Below, piece by piece: positions 31,138-40,075 of a stretch of DNA of 64,000 nt; the stretch's first letter is position 1, and each line of letters begins with the position of its first letter. Made by a program: the position numbers and the translations under genes. The DNA is taken from positions 682,001 through 746,000 of the forward strand of contig NZ_CABHMS010000002.1 in NCBI RefSeq assembly GCF_902167635.1, given 5' to 3'. Origin of the DNA: Chitinophaga vietnamensis (GTDB lineage: Bacteria; Bacteroidota; Bacteroidia; Chitinophagales; Chitinophagaceae). The notes under the pieces were generated by a model, which saw only the letters and a list, made by a program, of their open reading frames with translations, did no database searches and had not been told where the DNA came from.

Positions 31138-33357
31138 ATGCCCCAACCGGACAATACAAATATGATCTTTCACCTGGCGGCAGATTTCATTAACCAGACA
31201 CACCGCCACATCTTCCTGACCGGTAAGGCAGGGACGGGGAAGACCACATTTCTGAAATATATCAAAGAACACACCCGCAAAAATACCGTGGTAGTAGCGC
31301 CTACGGGCGTAGCTGCGATCAATGCGGGCGGCGTTACCATGCACTCATTTTTCCAGCTGCCCTTCGGGCCTTTCATCCCCGGCACCAAGCGGGGCTTCGC
31401 AGATGATGGACTGAGCGCGGCCGATAAACACACCCTTTTCCGGAACATCCGTTTTACCAACGATAAAAAAGTGATGCTACAGGAAATGGAGCTGCTGGTG
31501 ATCGATGAGGTGAGCATGGTGAGATGTGATATGCTGGACGCCATCGACACCATCCTGCGTCACTTCCGCAATAAGCCTTTGCTGCCCTTCGGAGGCGTGC
31601 AGGTGCTCTTCATCGGCGATCTGTACCAGCTGCCGCCGGTAGTGCCGGATGCAGAATGGCAACTCTTGCAGGAATACTACGAGAGCTCCTTTTTCTTCCA
31701 TGCCAAAGCCGTAGAACAGGCGCCACCGCTGTATATCGAGCTGAAAAAGATCTACCGCCAGAATGAACAGGCGTTCATAGATGTACTTAACCGCGTACGC
31801 AATAATGAAGTGTTGCCGGAAGATCTTCAACTGCTCAATCAACATTATCGCCCTGATTTCAAGGGCGACGACGAAGAATATATCGTGCTCACCACGCACA
31901 ACCGCAAGGCGGATGATATCAACGCAGCCCGCCTCGCGGCGATGCCGGGAAAGATACATCGCTTTGAAGGCAAGATAGAAGGGGACTTCAGCGATAAAGC
32001 CCTGCCCACCGATCTGGTCATGCAACTGAAAATAGGCGCACAGGTAATGTTCCTCAAAAATGATGTGGCACAACCCCGCCGCTACTATAATGGCAAGATC
32101 GCGACCGTGAAGGAGATTGACGAGGAGGAGATCACACTGGTGTTGTCAGGATCGCATGAAGAGATGAAGCTGGGTAAAGAAACCTGGCGCAACATCCGCT
32201 ATACCTGGAACCAGGAAGAAGGGCATATTGATGAAGAAGAGATCGGCAGCTTCACACAGTTCCCGATACGGCTGGCATGGGCCATCACCATCCACAAGAG
32301 CCAGGGGCTTACCTTTGAGCGGGCTATCATCGATGCGGGTTATGCCTTCGCACCCGGACAGGTATACGTAGCGCTCAGTCGCTGTACCTCCCTGGAAGGA
32401 CTGGTACTCCATTCCCGCATCGGCTATGGCAGCATCAAAACCGATCCGCAGGTGATCGCCTTTGCCGAAAAAGAAAGCGAAGCCAATGAACTGGTAGTGC
32501 TGCTGGAAATTGAACGCAAAAAATTCCAGGCCACCTCACTGCTGGCATTATTCGATTGGTACCGCATGCAGGCATTGATGCGCAGTCATGCCGTATGGAT
32601 CGAAGATAAAAAGATACCCGACTTCGACGCCGCCATCAAGTTGAGCCGCGCGCTCTCCGCCAAGGTGGCCCAGCAGCAAGAAGTGGCCGCCAGGTTCGTG
32701 GTACAGCTGCACCAGCTGCTCGACACTGCCGCACAAACCGGCGAAACGGGCACGCTGGAAGAGCGTATCACCAAAGCGGTAGGCTACTTCACCCAAAGCA
32801 TATACGAAGATCTCATACAGCCCCTACAGGCGCATATCGCCGACGTAAAAAAGGCGAAAGCAAAAAAATACCACTTGCAGCTGCTTGGCGTGGAATCCGA
32901 CTGCTGGCATAAGCTGCAACAGGTATGGGAAGCCAGCTACGGTGAGCTCCGTTTCAACAAAGGCCTGAAAGATTACCTGGCATTACGCCACGAAGCGGAT
33001 AAAGCCGCTTTGCCGCCGCCAGCCAAAGGTAAAGTAGAAAAGGGCAGCAGCCGCAGAGGCACGCTGGAACTCTATCTCGGCGGCAAAACCATCGCCGAGA
33101 TCGCCACCGAAAGGCTGCTGGCCGTAGGCACCATCGAGGGCCATCTCGCACAATGCGTAGAAGCCGGAGAGCTCGACCTCGAACGCTTTGTACCCGAAGC
33201 CACCATCAAACTCATCGTATCACATATCAAAGAACTCGGCGCCACCGCCGCAGGCCCCATCAAAGAAAGAGTAGGCGATGCCGCCAGCTTCGCCGAAATC
33301 CGCGCCGTACAATGGTTCCTGAAAAAGCAACAGGAAGAACAGATTATGAAGGATTGA
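31138..33357 (+). CDS. PIF1/RecD-like DNA helicase with C-terminal helix-turn-helix region
   Basis: The 739-residue protein is a superfamily 1 helicase. Walker A is GKAGTGKTT (residues 29-37), followed by VVAPTGVAAINAGG, Walker B LLVIDEVSMV, the FIGDLYQLPPV motif and, near residue 380-420, the C-terminal motif AITIHKSQGLTFERA ... YVALSRC. These are the PIF1/AAA_30 signatures. Residues about 640-690 (LELYLGGKTIAEIATERLL) look like the helix-turn-helix domain found at the C-terminus of RecQ-like and related helicases. It probably unwinds DNA or RNA:DNA structures during replication or repair. Such fused PIF1-like helicases are common in Bacteroidota. It ends just before a nested inverted-repeat element. 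Confidence 0.9.
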   Translation: MPQPDNTNMIFHLAADFINQTHRHIFLTGKAGTGKTTFLKYIKEHTRKNTVVVAPTGVAAINAGGVTMHSFFQLPFGPFIPGTKRGFADDGLSAADKHTLFRNIRFTNDKKVMLQEMELLVIDEVSMVRCDMLDAIDTILRHFRNKPLLPFGGVQVLFIGDLYQLPPVVPDAEWQLLQEYYESSFFFHAKAVEQAPPLYIELKKIYRQNEQAFIDVLNRVRNNEVLPEDLQLLNQHYRPDFKGDDEEYIVLTTHNRKADDINAARLAAMPGKIHRFEGKIEGDFSDKALPTDLVMQLKIGAQVMFLKNDVAQPRRYYNGKIATVKEIDEEEITLVLSGSHEEMKLGKETWRNIRYTWNQEEGHIDEEEIGSFTQFPIRLAWAITIHKSQGLTFERAIIDAGYAFAPGQVYVALSRCTSLEGLVLHSRIGYGSIKTDPQVIAFAEKESEANELVVLLEIERKKFQATSLLALFDWYRMQALMRSHAVWIEDKKIPDFDAAIKLSRALSAKVAQQQEVAARFVVQLHQLLDTAAQTGETGTLEERITKAVGYFTQSIYEDLIQPLQAHIADVKKAKAKKYHLQLLGVESDCWHKLQQVWEASYGELRFNKGLKDYLALRHEADKAALPPPAKGKVEKGSSRRGTLELYLGGKTIAEIATERLLAVGTIEGHLAQCVEAGELDLERFVPEATIKLIVSHIKELGATAAGPIKERVGDAASFAEIRAVQWFLKKQQEEQIMKD

Positions 33358-33359
33358 TA

Positions 33360-33609
33360 GCGGATGTTGTCTTACTCAGGATTATAATGATTGAAAGGAT
33401 TACCAGGATTTTTTTTACAGGATTAAAAAAGATTAAAGGAGATTGATAAGGAGATCAACGAGGTTCCAGCCCTTGAAGCGCTCAAAGCGCTTCAAGGGCT
33501 ACCATCGCGAATATCTCCCCATCAATCTCCTTTAATCTTTTTTAATCCTGATAAAAAAAATCCTGTTAATCCTTTCAATCATCATAATCCTGAGTAAGAC
33601 AACATCCGC
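33360..33609. repeat. Composite nested inverted-repeat element, copy B
   Basis: Outer arms of about 88 bp at 33360-33447 and 33521-33609 are nearly perfect inverted repeats made of GGATTACCAGGATT- and GATTAAAGGAGATT-like units. Between them sits a core with GGAGATCAACGAGGTTCCA, then the 31-bp palindrome (33469-33499, loop CAA). The element begins 2 bp after the helicase stop and fills most of the 349-bp gap before lutA. There is no coding potential. Copy C at 58754 has the same core and layout. Confidence 0.9.
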
Positions 33610-33671
33610 GCCGGGTAAAATCTAACCGCTAATAGGTAAAAAACTGTCAGTATTCTTACTATGCCGACCGT

Positions 33672-33679
33672 TAAATTTG
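33672..33679 (+). promoter_or_regulatory. Candidate -7 element for lutABC
   Basis: TAAATTTG fits TAnnTTTG and lies 27 bp before the TTG start of lutA. A clear -33 TTTG is not visible. Confidence 0.4.
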
Positions 33680-33706
33680 CAAGTGATCATCTTAAATTAC
33701 TGACAC

Positions 33707-34450
33707 TTGAAAATAGGTCTATTTATTCCGTGCTATATCGACCAGTTCTACCCGCAGGTAGGTATAGCCACGCTGCAGCTGTTGCAGAAACTGGGCTGCG
33801 AGGTCCACTACCCGCAAGGCCAGACCTGCTGCGGCCAACCCATGGCCAACTCCGGCTTTGAGCACCTCACATATGATTGTAATAACCTGTTCATAAAAAA
33901 TTTCAGCGGATACGATTACATCGTAGCTCCTTCCGGCAGCTGTGTGCTGCATATCAAAGAACATCTTCATGATCCGGCAAAGGAGGCTGCCGCGGCTCAG
34001 ATACGGGAACGGATATACGAACTCACCGAGTTCCTGACAGACGTATTGCAGGTCGCTTCCCTGCCCGGCCGCTTCCCGCACCGCGTGGGGCTGCACCAGA
34101 GCTGCCACGGCCAGCGTGGCCTGCACCTGGCGCAGATGAGCGAGCTGGTAGCCGCACCCTTCTCCAAGCCGCAGCAGCTGCTGCAGATGATGGAAGGGCT
34201 GGAATTGATACCGCTCGACCGTACCGATGAATGCTGCGGCTTCGGCGGCACCTTCTGCGTGGCAGAGGAAGCCGTATCCGTGAAGATGGGCGTAGATCGT
34301 ATAGCCGATCACGTTAAGCACCAGGCGGAAGTGATCACCGGTACTGATGTGAGCTGCCTGATGCACCTGGAAGGCATCATCCGCCGCCGGCAACAGCCGC
34401 TGAAAGTGATGCATATTGCTGAAATCCTTAACTATGATGCCCATGAGTAA
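33707..34450 (+). CDS. lutA: Lactate utilization protein LutA (Fe-S oxidoreductase subunit)
   Basis: The 247-residue protein has two CCG-type cysteine clusters, CYIDQFYP ... TCCGQP in the N-terminal half and HQSCHGQRG ... DECCGFGG in the C-terminal half, as in LutA/YkgE. With LutB and LutC it oxidises L-lactate to pyruvate independently of the flavin LldD enzyme. The start is TTG at 33707, since the resulting MKIGLFIPCYI matches the family N-terminus and no ATG is nearby. The next gene overlaps its end by 8 bp. No lactate permease is found in the window. Confidence 0.93.
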   Translation: MKIGLFIPCYIDQFYPQVGIATLQLLQKLGCEVHYPQGQTCCGQPMANSGFEHLTYDCNNLFIKNFSGYDYIVAPSGSCVLHIKEHLHDPAKEAAAAQIRERIYELTEFLTDVLQVASLPGRFPHRVGLHQSCHGQRGLHLAQMSELVAAPFSKPQQLLQMMEGLELIPLDRTDECCGFGGTFCVAEEAVSVKMGVDRIADHVKHQAEVITGTDVSCLMHLEGIIRRRQQPLKVMHIAEILNYDAHE

Positions 34451-35834
34451 GCAAACCGGCGACCATGCCGCACTCGCAGCAAAGTTCAACGAAAATGAAC
34501 CGCGTGTGAACTGGCACGATGAAACCCTGTGGTGGGTGCGCCAGAAGCGCGATCGCATGGCATGGAGCATCCCGGAATGGGAACAGCTCCGAGATACCGC
34601 CTCACAGATCAAGCGGCATGTGCTTGGCAACCTGCACGATTACCTCCTGCAATTCGAGCAACAGGCCACGCAAAACGGCGCTATCGTGCATTGGGCCGCG
34701 GATGCGGAAGAGCATAATCGCATTGTTACTACAATATTGCAACGCCATAAAGTTCAGCGCATGGTCAAGAGTAAGTCCATGCTCACGGAAGAATGCCATC
34801 TCAACCCGCACCTGGCGGCCCATGGCATCGAAGTGATCGATACGGACCTGGGCGAACGCATTGTACAACTTGCCAAAGAACCTCCCAGTCATATTGTATT
34901 GCCTTGTATCCACAAAAAGAAAGAGGAGATAGGAGAACTGTTTCACGAGCATCTTGGCACGCCCGCAGGCAATGCTGATCCGCAGTTCCTGACGGCGGCC
35001 GCCAGGCAGCATCTGCGTCAGGAATTCTTGCAGTCGCAGGCGGCTATTACCGGCGTTAACTTTGCCGTGGCCGAAACCGGCGAGATGGTAGTATGCACCA
35101 ATGAAGGCAATGCCGATATGGGCGCGCACCTGGCGAAGGTGCACATCGCTTGTATGGGCATTGAGAAGATCATCCCGCGGCGCGCGCATCTGGGCGTGTT
35201 CCTGCGCCTGCTGGCGCGTAGTGCAACAGGGCAGCCGATCACTACTTATTCCAGCCATTTCCGCCAGCCGCGGGAAGGGCAGGAGCTGCACATCGTGTTG
35301 GTGGACAATGGCCGCTCACGGCAGCTGGGGCGTGAAGATTTTCTGAATTCACTCAAGTGTATCCGTTGTGGCGCCTGCATGAATACCTGCCCGGTGTATC
35401 GCCGCAGCGGCGGCCATAGCTATCATACAGCAGTAGCCGGGCCTATCGGCGCGATACTGGCGCCCAACCTCGATATGAAGGAGTATGCCGATCTGCCTTT
35501 TGCCTCCACGCTCTGCGGATCTTGCTCGAATGTCTGTCCGGTGAAGATCGATATACATCAACAATTATATAAATGGCGACAGGTGCTCGTGCAGGACGGA
35601 CATGCAGGTGCAGGGAAGAAGATAAGTATGAAGATGATGAGCGCTACCTTATCCTCTCCCGGAAACTACCGCCGGGCGGGCAAGATGGGCCGTTGGGTGC
35701 TGCGTGCATTTCCAAAGATGGTCAATAACAAACTGAACCCATGGTACAAGCAGCGTGAGATGCCTGCTCCGCCGGCCATGTCGTTCTCGGAATGGTATGC
35801 AAAAAATAAACGATCAGATGAACAGCAGGGATAA
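34443..35834 (+). CDS. lutB: Lactate utilization protein LutB (4Fe-4S protein)
   Basis: The 463-residue protein has the LutB/YkgF layout: a DUF162 (LUD) domain in the first 300 residues, then two ferredoxin-type clusters (CIRCGACMNTCP and CGSCSNVCPVK). It is the electron-transfer core of the LutABC complex. I chose ATG 34443, which overlaps the lutA stop by 8 bp. An upstream ATG at 34434 is equally in frame. Its end overlaps lutC by 17 bp. Confidence 0.93.
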   Translation: MSKQTGDHAALAAKFNENEPRVNWHDETLWWVRQKRDRMAWSIPEWEQLRDTASQIKRHVLGNLHDYLLQFEQQATQNGAIVHWAADAEEHNRIVTTILQRHKVQRMVKSKSMLTEECHLNPHLAAHGIEVIDTDLGERIVQLAKEPPSHIVLPCIHKKKEEIGELFHEHLGTPAGNADPQFLTAAARQHLRQEFLQSQAAITGVNFAVAETGEMVVCTNEGNADMGAHLAKVHIACMGIEKIIPRRAHLGVFLRLLARSATGQPITTYSSHFRQPREGQELHIVLVDNGRSRQLGREDFLNSLKCIRCGACMNTCPVYRRSGGHSYHTAVAGPIGAILAPNLDMKEYADLPFASTLCGSCSNVCPVKIDIHQQLYKWRQVLVQDGHAGAGKKISMKMMSATLSSPGNYRRAGKMGRWVLRAFPKMVNNKLNPWYKQREMPAPPAMSFSEWYAKNKRSDEQQG

Positions 35835-36390
35835 GATATTGGCCGCATTGAAACAAAATCAGCCGGAGGCAAGCGTATTGCCTTCGCTGGAAGGGCTGCG
35901 CGGCGCTATGCCAAACGATGTGGCGGCATACAGGAAGGTGCTGGAAAGTCTTGGTGGCAGCCTGTTTGAGGTGAATAGCGCTGAGGAGATAAGGCCGCTG
36001 TTACAACAACAGTATCCCGGATTGAAAAGGGTAGTGGATGCCACCGCGCCTGAACAACGGGAATGGATAAACGAAGATCCGCATGCTTTGGAAGATGTAG
36101 ATATGGCGATCGTACCCGGTCAATGGGCAGTGGCTGAGAACGGCGCCATCTGGCTTACGGAAGCGGATATGCGGGTGCGTGTATTGCCATTTATCTGCCA
36201 GCATCTCGCGATCGCGATCTCTAAAAGCCGTATCCTGTCTACGATGCATGATGCTTATGAAAAAATTGGCGCACCGCAAACGGGCTTTGGCGTATTTATT
36301 GCCGGCCCCTCTAAAACAGCAGATATTGAGCAATCATTAGTGCTGGGAGCGCATGGTGCAAAAAGCTTGAGTGTCTTTTTATTGCCATGA
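35818..36390 (+). CDS. lutC: Lactate utilization protein LutC
   Basis: The 190-residue protein is a LUD-domain (LutC/YkgG) member, with the block VPGQWAVAENGAIWL and the C-terminal GPSKTADIEQSLVLGAHG, which is highly typical of the family. It is the third component of the lactate oxidation complex. The start is ATG 35818 (MNSRDKIL), inside the end of lutB. A terminator follows. Confidence 0.93.
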   Translation: MNSRDKILAALKQNQPEASVLPSLEGLRGAMPNDVAAYRKVLESLGGSLFEVNSAEEIRPLLQQQYPGLKRVVDATAPEQREWINEDPHALEDVDMAIVPGQWAVAENGAIWLTEADMRVRVLPFICQHLAIAISKSRILSTMHDAYEKIGAPQTGFGVFIAGPSKTADIEQSLVLGAHGAKSLSVFLLP

Positions 36391-36431
36391 TTTATTGCCG
36401 ATCATTTTGCAGTTAATAATTATTTAAAGAG

Positions 36432-36470
36432 AAAGAGATGAACGTTGACTGTTCATCTCTTTTCTTTTTG
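36432..36470 (+). terminator. Terminator after lutC
   Basis: The stem AAAGAGATGAAC pairs with GTTCATCTCTTT (36432-36462) around a 7-bp loop, followed by TTCTTTTTG. It closes the lut operon 42 bp after the lutC stop. Confidence 0.85.
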
Positions 36471-37238
36471 ATGCGATGGAATGCGCTACAGTATTGGCTT
36501 TTGAAAGATAGTTTGCTAAACTAACGAGATCGTTATCATATCATTTTCGTACTTGAAAAATTTTCAATTTTTTTTCGCTTTATTAATTACTTGACTAACT
36601 TTGCGCTCAGTTTAATGTAATTTTAATCAGGTTGGTATGGTGTTTGTTCCAGTAACGTCCTTTGAAAATCAATCTGTCCAATAAGTATAATAACCATATC
36701 GCAAGAACATCTTAGCTAACCAGAAAAAATTGAAAGACCATGTATTGTATTGAAACTTCGGAAGTACCGGTAGCATGTAAATTCTCAAGAGCGGTACGCT
36801 CGCCAAAACGAACTTGTTTTCCGGTTGAAAATTATTGTGTTGTCCTATCTGTGTGTAGTAATCGTTGCTGTTGCTGATTCCTGTACTACTTCGTTTAACC
36901 GTCCACGTTATTGTCTGTGAATAAAGCCACAGTGGCTGATCTTTGCTGATAATAACCCTTGACGGGATTGGTCATAGTCGCTCCTTTGAGCCGGCGCGGG
37001 AATGCTTTGTTCATAGTCACAAAAAAGTGGATAAATTTTTTCGCAAGTTCATGCTTTCGCAGTAGAACTTTTGAAATTAAATATTTACTTTGCAGTAACT
37101 TTGAAAACCGTAAGGATTGCAAACCTATTTCTAATAACCGGAAAATGCACTGGAGCTACTATGAAAACCGATAACAAGCGCAGTAGTCATTAGCCAGATA
37201 GAATAGAAACACATTAACCATATCTTATTATTGAACCT
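36471..37238 (+). promoter_or_regulatory. Gene-free leader/promoter region of the exopolysaccharide operon
   Basis: About 770 bp without a convincing gene. It holds two TAnnTTTG-type motifs. TAACTTTG at 36596-36603 would give a leader of over 600 nt. TAACTTTG at 37096-37103 has a TTTG at 37070-37073, 22 bp upstream, close to the usual -33 spacing. Short open frames on both strands around 36895-37174 have no family features. The region is AT-rich and may host antitermination or other leader control, but I see no named RNA motif. Confidence 0.5.
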
Positions 37239-39176
37239 ATGGTGCGTAAAACATCATGGATCACCCCTTCGTGGCTTATCCTGCTGCTCGATCTTGGGTG
37301 CTCTGTTATTGCCATCAATCTGGCCTTCCTGCTCAGACTGAACTTCGATTTTGCGGATATTGCGCCCTACCCCATGGAGCGCATCTCCCTGGCGGTACTG
37401 GGAATCAATCTCGTGTTGTCGTTACTGTTACGTACCTATCGCGGTATCGTCAGGTATACCGGCATGGCTGATATCGGCCGTATTGCCTGTATGAACATCT
37501 TCAGCAGTGCGTTTTTGCTAACCATGGGCCTCGCACATCTATTAAACGATGCACTCAACGTATTCCCCCTATCCGTTATCCTGATTTATTTTTTTATCAG
37601 CTCTTTTTTGTTGTTATCCTATCGTCTGCTGGTAAAATGGACTTTTAAATATTATAACAATTTCCGCGCAGTGAACAAAACGCGTGCAGCCATTTATCAC
37701 ACCGGCCATACCAGCCTGATGTTGCGCAAAGCCATCAGCGACGACCCCGCAGCGGATATCCGCATCGTGGCCTTCCTGGCCAATTCCAGCGCACATGCAG
37801 GTAAATCGCTCGAAGGACTGCCCATCTACTCGGGGCGCAAAGACCAGCTCTACAAACTGGTAAAACAGGAACGCGTGGAACTGCTGCTCATCCCCGAAGA
37901 TCATCTGCATGTATCACAGCTTAACCAGCTCGTGGAAGAATGTATGAACCTCAACATCCGCGTACAAAAGATCATCCCCGTCAATCAATGGGTAGGCGGT
38001 TCTTTTAACAACAGTGTACAATTGAAAGATATTAATATTGAAGACCTGCTGGAACGTGCAGAGATAAAGATCCGCAACCAGCAGCTGAACAAAGAACTGA
38101 GCGGCAAAAGCGTACTGGTAACCGGCGCCGCCGGCTCCATCGGCAGCGAGATCGTAAGACAGCTTGTAAAGTACGAGCCTTCTGTGATCGTACTCTGCGA
38201 CACTGCCGAATCGCCGTTGCATGAACTCGAACTCGATATCGCCGAACAAGGTACCACCGTACCCGTGATACCCTACATCGGCAATGTAGGCGACCGTGTG
38301 CGCATGCAGCAATTATTTGAAGTATATGCCCCCGCCATTGTTTATCACGCCGCGGCCTACAAGCATGTGCCGATGATGGAGAAAAACCCTTCGATTGCGG
38401 TGATGAACAATGTGCTGGGCACCAAGATAGTGGCAGAACTGGCCGCCGAATACCGCGCAGAGAAATTCGTGATGGTATCCACTGATAAAGCAGTGAACCC
38501 CACCAATGTGATGGGCGCCTCCAAACGCATCGCAGAAATTTTCTCGCAATCATTCAACAATCATCTCAACGAACAATACCTGCGAATGGGCCCTGTGTAT
38601 GGCGCGCCGCCTACTCGATTTATCACCACCCGCTTCGGCAATGTGCTCGGCTCCAACGGCTCCGTGATACCGCGCTTCAAGCAGCAGCTGGAAAAAGGCG
38701 GTCCGCTTACCGTTACCCATCCCGAAATCACCCGCTATTTCATGACCATCCCCGAAGCCTGCCAGCTCGTGCTGGAAGCCGGCGCCATGGGACAAGGCGG
38801 CGAAATATTCGTGTTCGATATGGGCAAGCCGATGAAGATCGCCGAACTCGCCCGCAAGATGATACGCATGAGCGGCAAAGAACCGGGAAAAGATATACAG
38901 ATCGTATATACCGGCCTTCGCCCCGGAGAAAAACTGTACGAAGAATTGCTTAATAACGCAGAAAATACCCTGCCCACCTATCACGAAAAAATTATGATCG
39001 CGAAGGTGAGGTCCTACGATTTTGTTACTGTCAATGATCAGGTAGACCAACTGATTGATTCCGCCCGCAAGCATTACCTGATGCCTACCGTGGCGCTCAT
39101 GAAAGAACTGGTGCCGGAATTCATCAGCAAGAATTCCTCCTATGAAGAACTCGATAGAGGAAAAATTACGACCTAA
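37239..39176 (+). CDS. Membrane-bound nucleotide-sugar 4,6-dehydratase (CapD/WbpM family)
   Basis: The 645-residue protein has four N-terminal transmembrane segments (first LLLDLGCSVIAINLAFLL), a CoA-binding-like domain, and a C-terminal SDR domain with Rossmann motif TGAAGSIGSE near residue 294 and active-site block VSTDKAVNPTNVMGASKR. In this family the usual YxxxK Tyr is replaced by Met, as here. It makes UDP-4-keto-6-deoxy-GlcNAc from UDP-GlcNAc. With the WbpV-like reductase/epimerase at 54743 and the WecA-like transferase at 55687 it could supply the first sugar (QuiNAc or FucNAc) of the repeat unit. It is the first gene of the exopolysaccharide operon. Confidence 0.9.
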   Translation: MVRKTSWITPSWLILLLDLGCSVIAINLAFLLRLNFDFADIAPYPMERISLAVLGINLVLSLLLRTYRGIVRYTGMADIGRIACMNIFSSAFLLTMGLAHLLNDALNVFPLSVILIYFFISSFLLLSYRLLVKWTFKYYNNFRAVNKTRAAIYHTGHTSLMLRKAISDDPAADIRIVAFLANSSAHAGKSLEGLPIYSGRKDQLYKLVKQERVELLLIPEDHLHVSQLNQLVEECMNLNIRVQKIIPVNQWVGGSFNNSVQLKDINIEDLLERAEIKIRNQQLNKELSGKSVLVTGAAGSIGSEIVRQLVKYEPSVIVLCDTAESPLHELELDIAEQGTTVPVIPYIGNVGDRVRMQQLFEVYAPAIVYHAAAYKHVPMMEKNPSIAVMNNVLGTKIVAELAAEYRAEKFVMVSTDKAVNPTNVMGASKRIAEIFSQSFNNHLNEQYLRMGPVYGAPPTRFITTRFGNVLGSNGSVIPRFKQQLEKGGPLTVTHPEITRYFMTIPEACQLVLEAGAMGQGGEIFVFDMGKPMKIAELARKMIRMSGKEPGKDIQIVYTGLRPGEKLYEELLNNAENTLPTYHEKIMIAKVRSYDFVTVNDQVDQLIDSARKHYLMPTVALMKELVPEFISKNSSYEELDRGKITT

Positions 39177-39227
39177 CCAGGCGGCGCCGGTATAACGGTA
39201 AGGCCTATATTAAAATTGACAAGGACA

Positions 39228-40064
39228 ATGACGACGCTTATCAACAGGGAGCACCACACGCCAACAAGAGTTTTCAGCAGCCGGCGATGGCTGGTGAAAT
39301 GCATGACAGGGATACTACTGATCATGGGATTGTTCTCCTGCTCTACGCAAAAGAACATCACCTATTTCAAAGACATCCCCGACACCCTGCGCAACGCAGC
39401 AGTAGCGCAGGCCATCTACAAAACGCCCTCCATCCAGGTGGACGACATTTTGCAGGTGACGATCCAGACGATGGATCCCAACGCCACCGCGCTGTTCAAC
39501 CAGCAAGGCGTAGCCATCTCCCAGCAACAGCAAAGCATCAGCACCGCTGTGAATGGCTACCTGGTAGATAAAGACGGCAACATCGCACTGCCCATGATCG
39601 GCAAGGTGAACGTAAGCGGAAAATCTACCGACGCGGTACGCGACGAGATACAGGCCAAAGCCGCCACGCTCTATAAAGACCCTGTGGTGAACGTGCGCTT
39701 TGCCAATTTTAAAATCACCGTACTGGGCGAGGTGGCGCACCCATCCTCCTACATCATGCCCAACGAAAAAGTAACGCTGCTCGACGCACTGGGCATGGCC
39801 GGCGATCTCACCATCTACGGCAAACGTGAAAACGTACTGCTCATCAGGGAAAGCGGCGGCAAAAAAGAATTTGTACGATTCAATCTGAATAACAGCAACC
39901 TGTTCAGCTCTCCTTACTACTATCTCCGCCAGGGCGATGTAGTGTATGTAGAGCCTAACAAGAACAAGGTCGCCTCTACAGATATGCAGCAGGTGAAACG
40001 TATTTCCATTATTGCTTCAGTATTATCATTGCTGGTAGTGATTGCATCCAGAATAAACTTTTAA
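39228..40064 (+). CDS. Outer-membrane polysaccharide export lipoprotein (Wza type)
   Basis: The 278-residue protein has a lipoprotein signal (MGLFSCS, cysteine 38 from ATG 39228), the Poly_export domain (ILQVTIQTMDPNA ... NGYLVDKDGNIALPMIGKV) and an SLBB-type domain (ITVLGEVAHPSSYIMPNEKVTLLDAL). A hydrophobic segment at the C-terminus resembles the membrane-spanning helix of Wza. It forms the export channel for the polysaccharide with the Wzc protein encoded 11 bp downstream. An in-frame TTG at 39216 is an alternative start. Confidence 0.92.
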   Translation: MTTLINREHHTPTRVFSSRRWLVKCMTGILLIMGLFSCSTQKNITYFKDIPDTLRNAAVAQAIYKTPSIQVDDILQVTIQTMDPNATALFNQQGVAISQQQQSISTAVNGYLVDKDGNIALPMIGKVNVSGKSTDAVRDEIQAKAATLYKDPVVNVRFANFKITVLGEVAHPSSYIMPNEKVTLLDALGMAGDLTIYGKRENVLLIRESGGKKEFVRFNLNNSNLFSSPYYYLRQGDVVYVEPNKNKVASTDMQQVKRISIIASVLSLLVVIASRINF

Positions 40065-40075
40065 TTTTTAAGCTT

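Noticed and set aside
33360-33609. Composite element considered as an insertion sequence
   Set aside because: It has no transposase frame and no clear target duplication in the visible flanks. A non-autonomous element remains possible and is reported as a repeat.
36895-37174. Short overlapping open frames on both strands in the exopolysaccharide leader
   Set aside because: Neither has a convincing start context, family motif or operon link, and they overlap a promoter-like motif.
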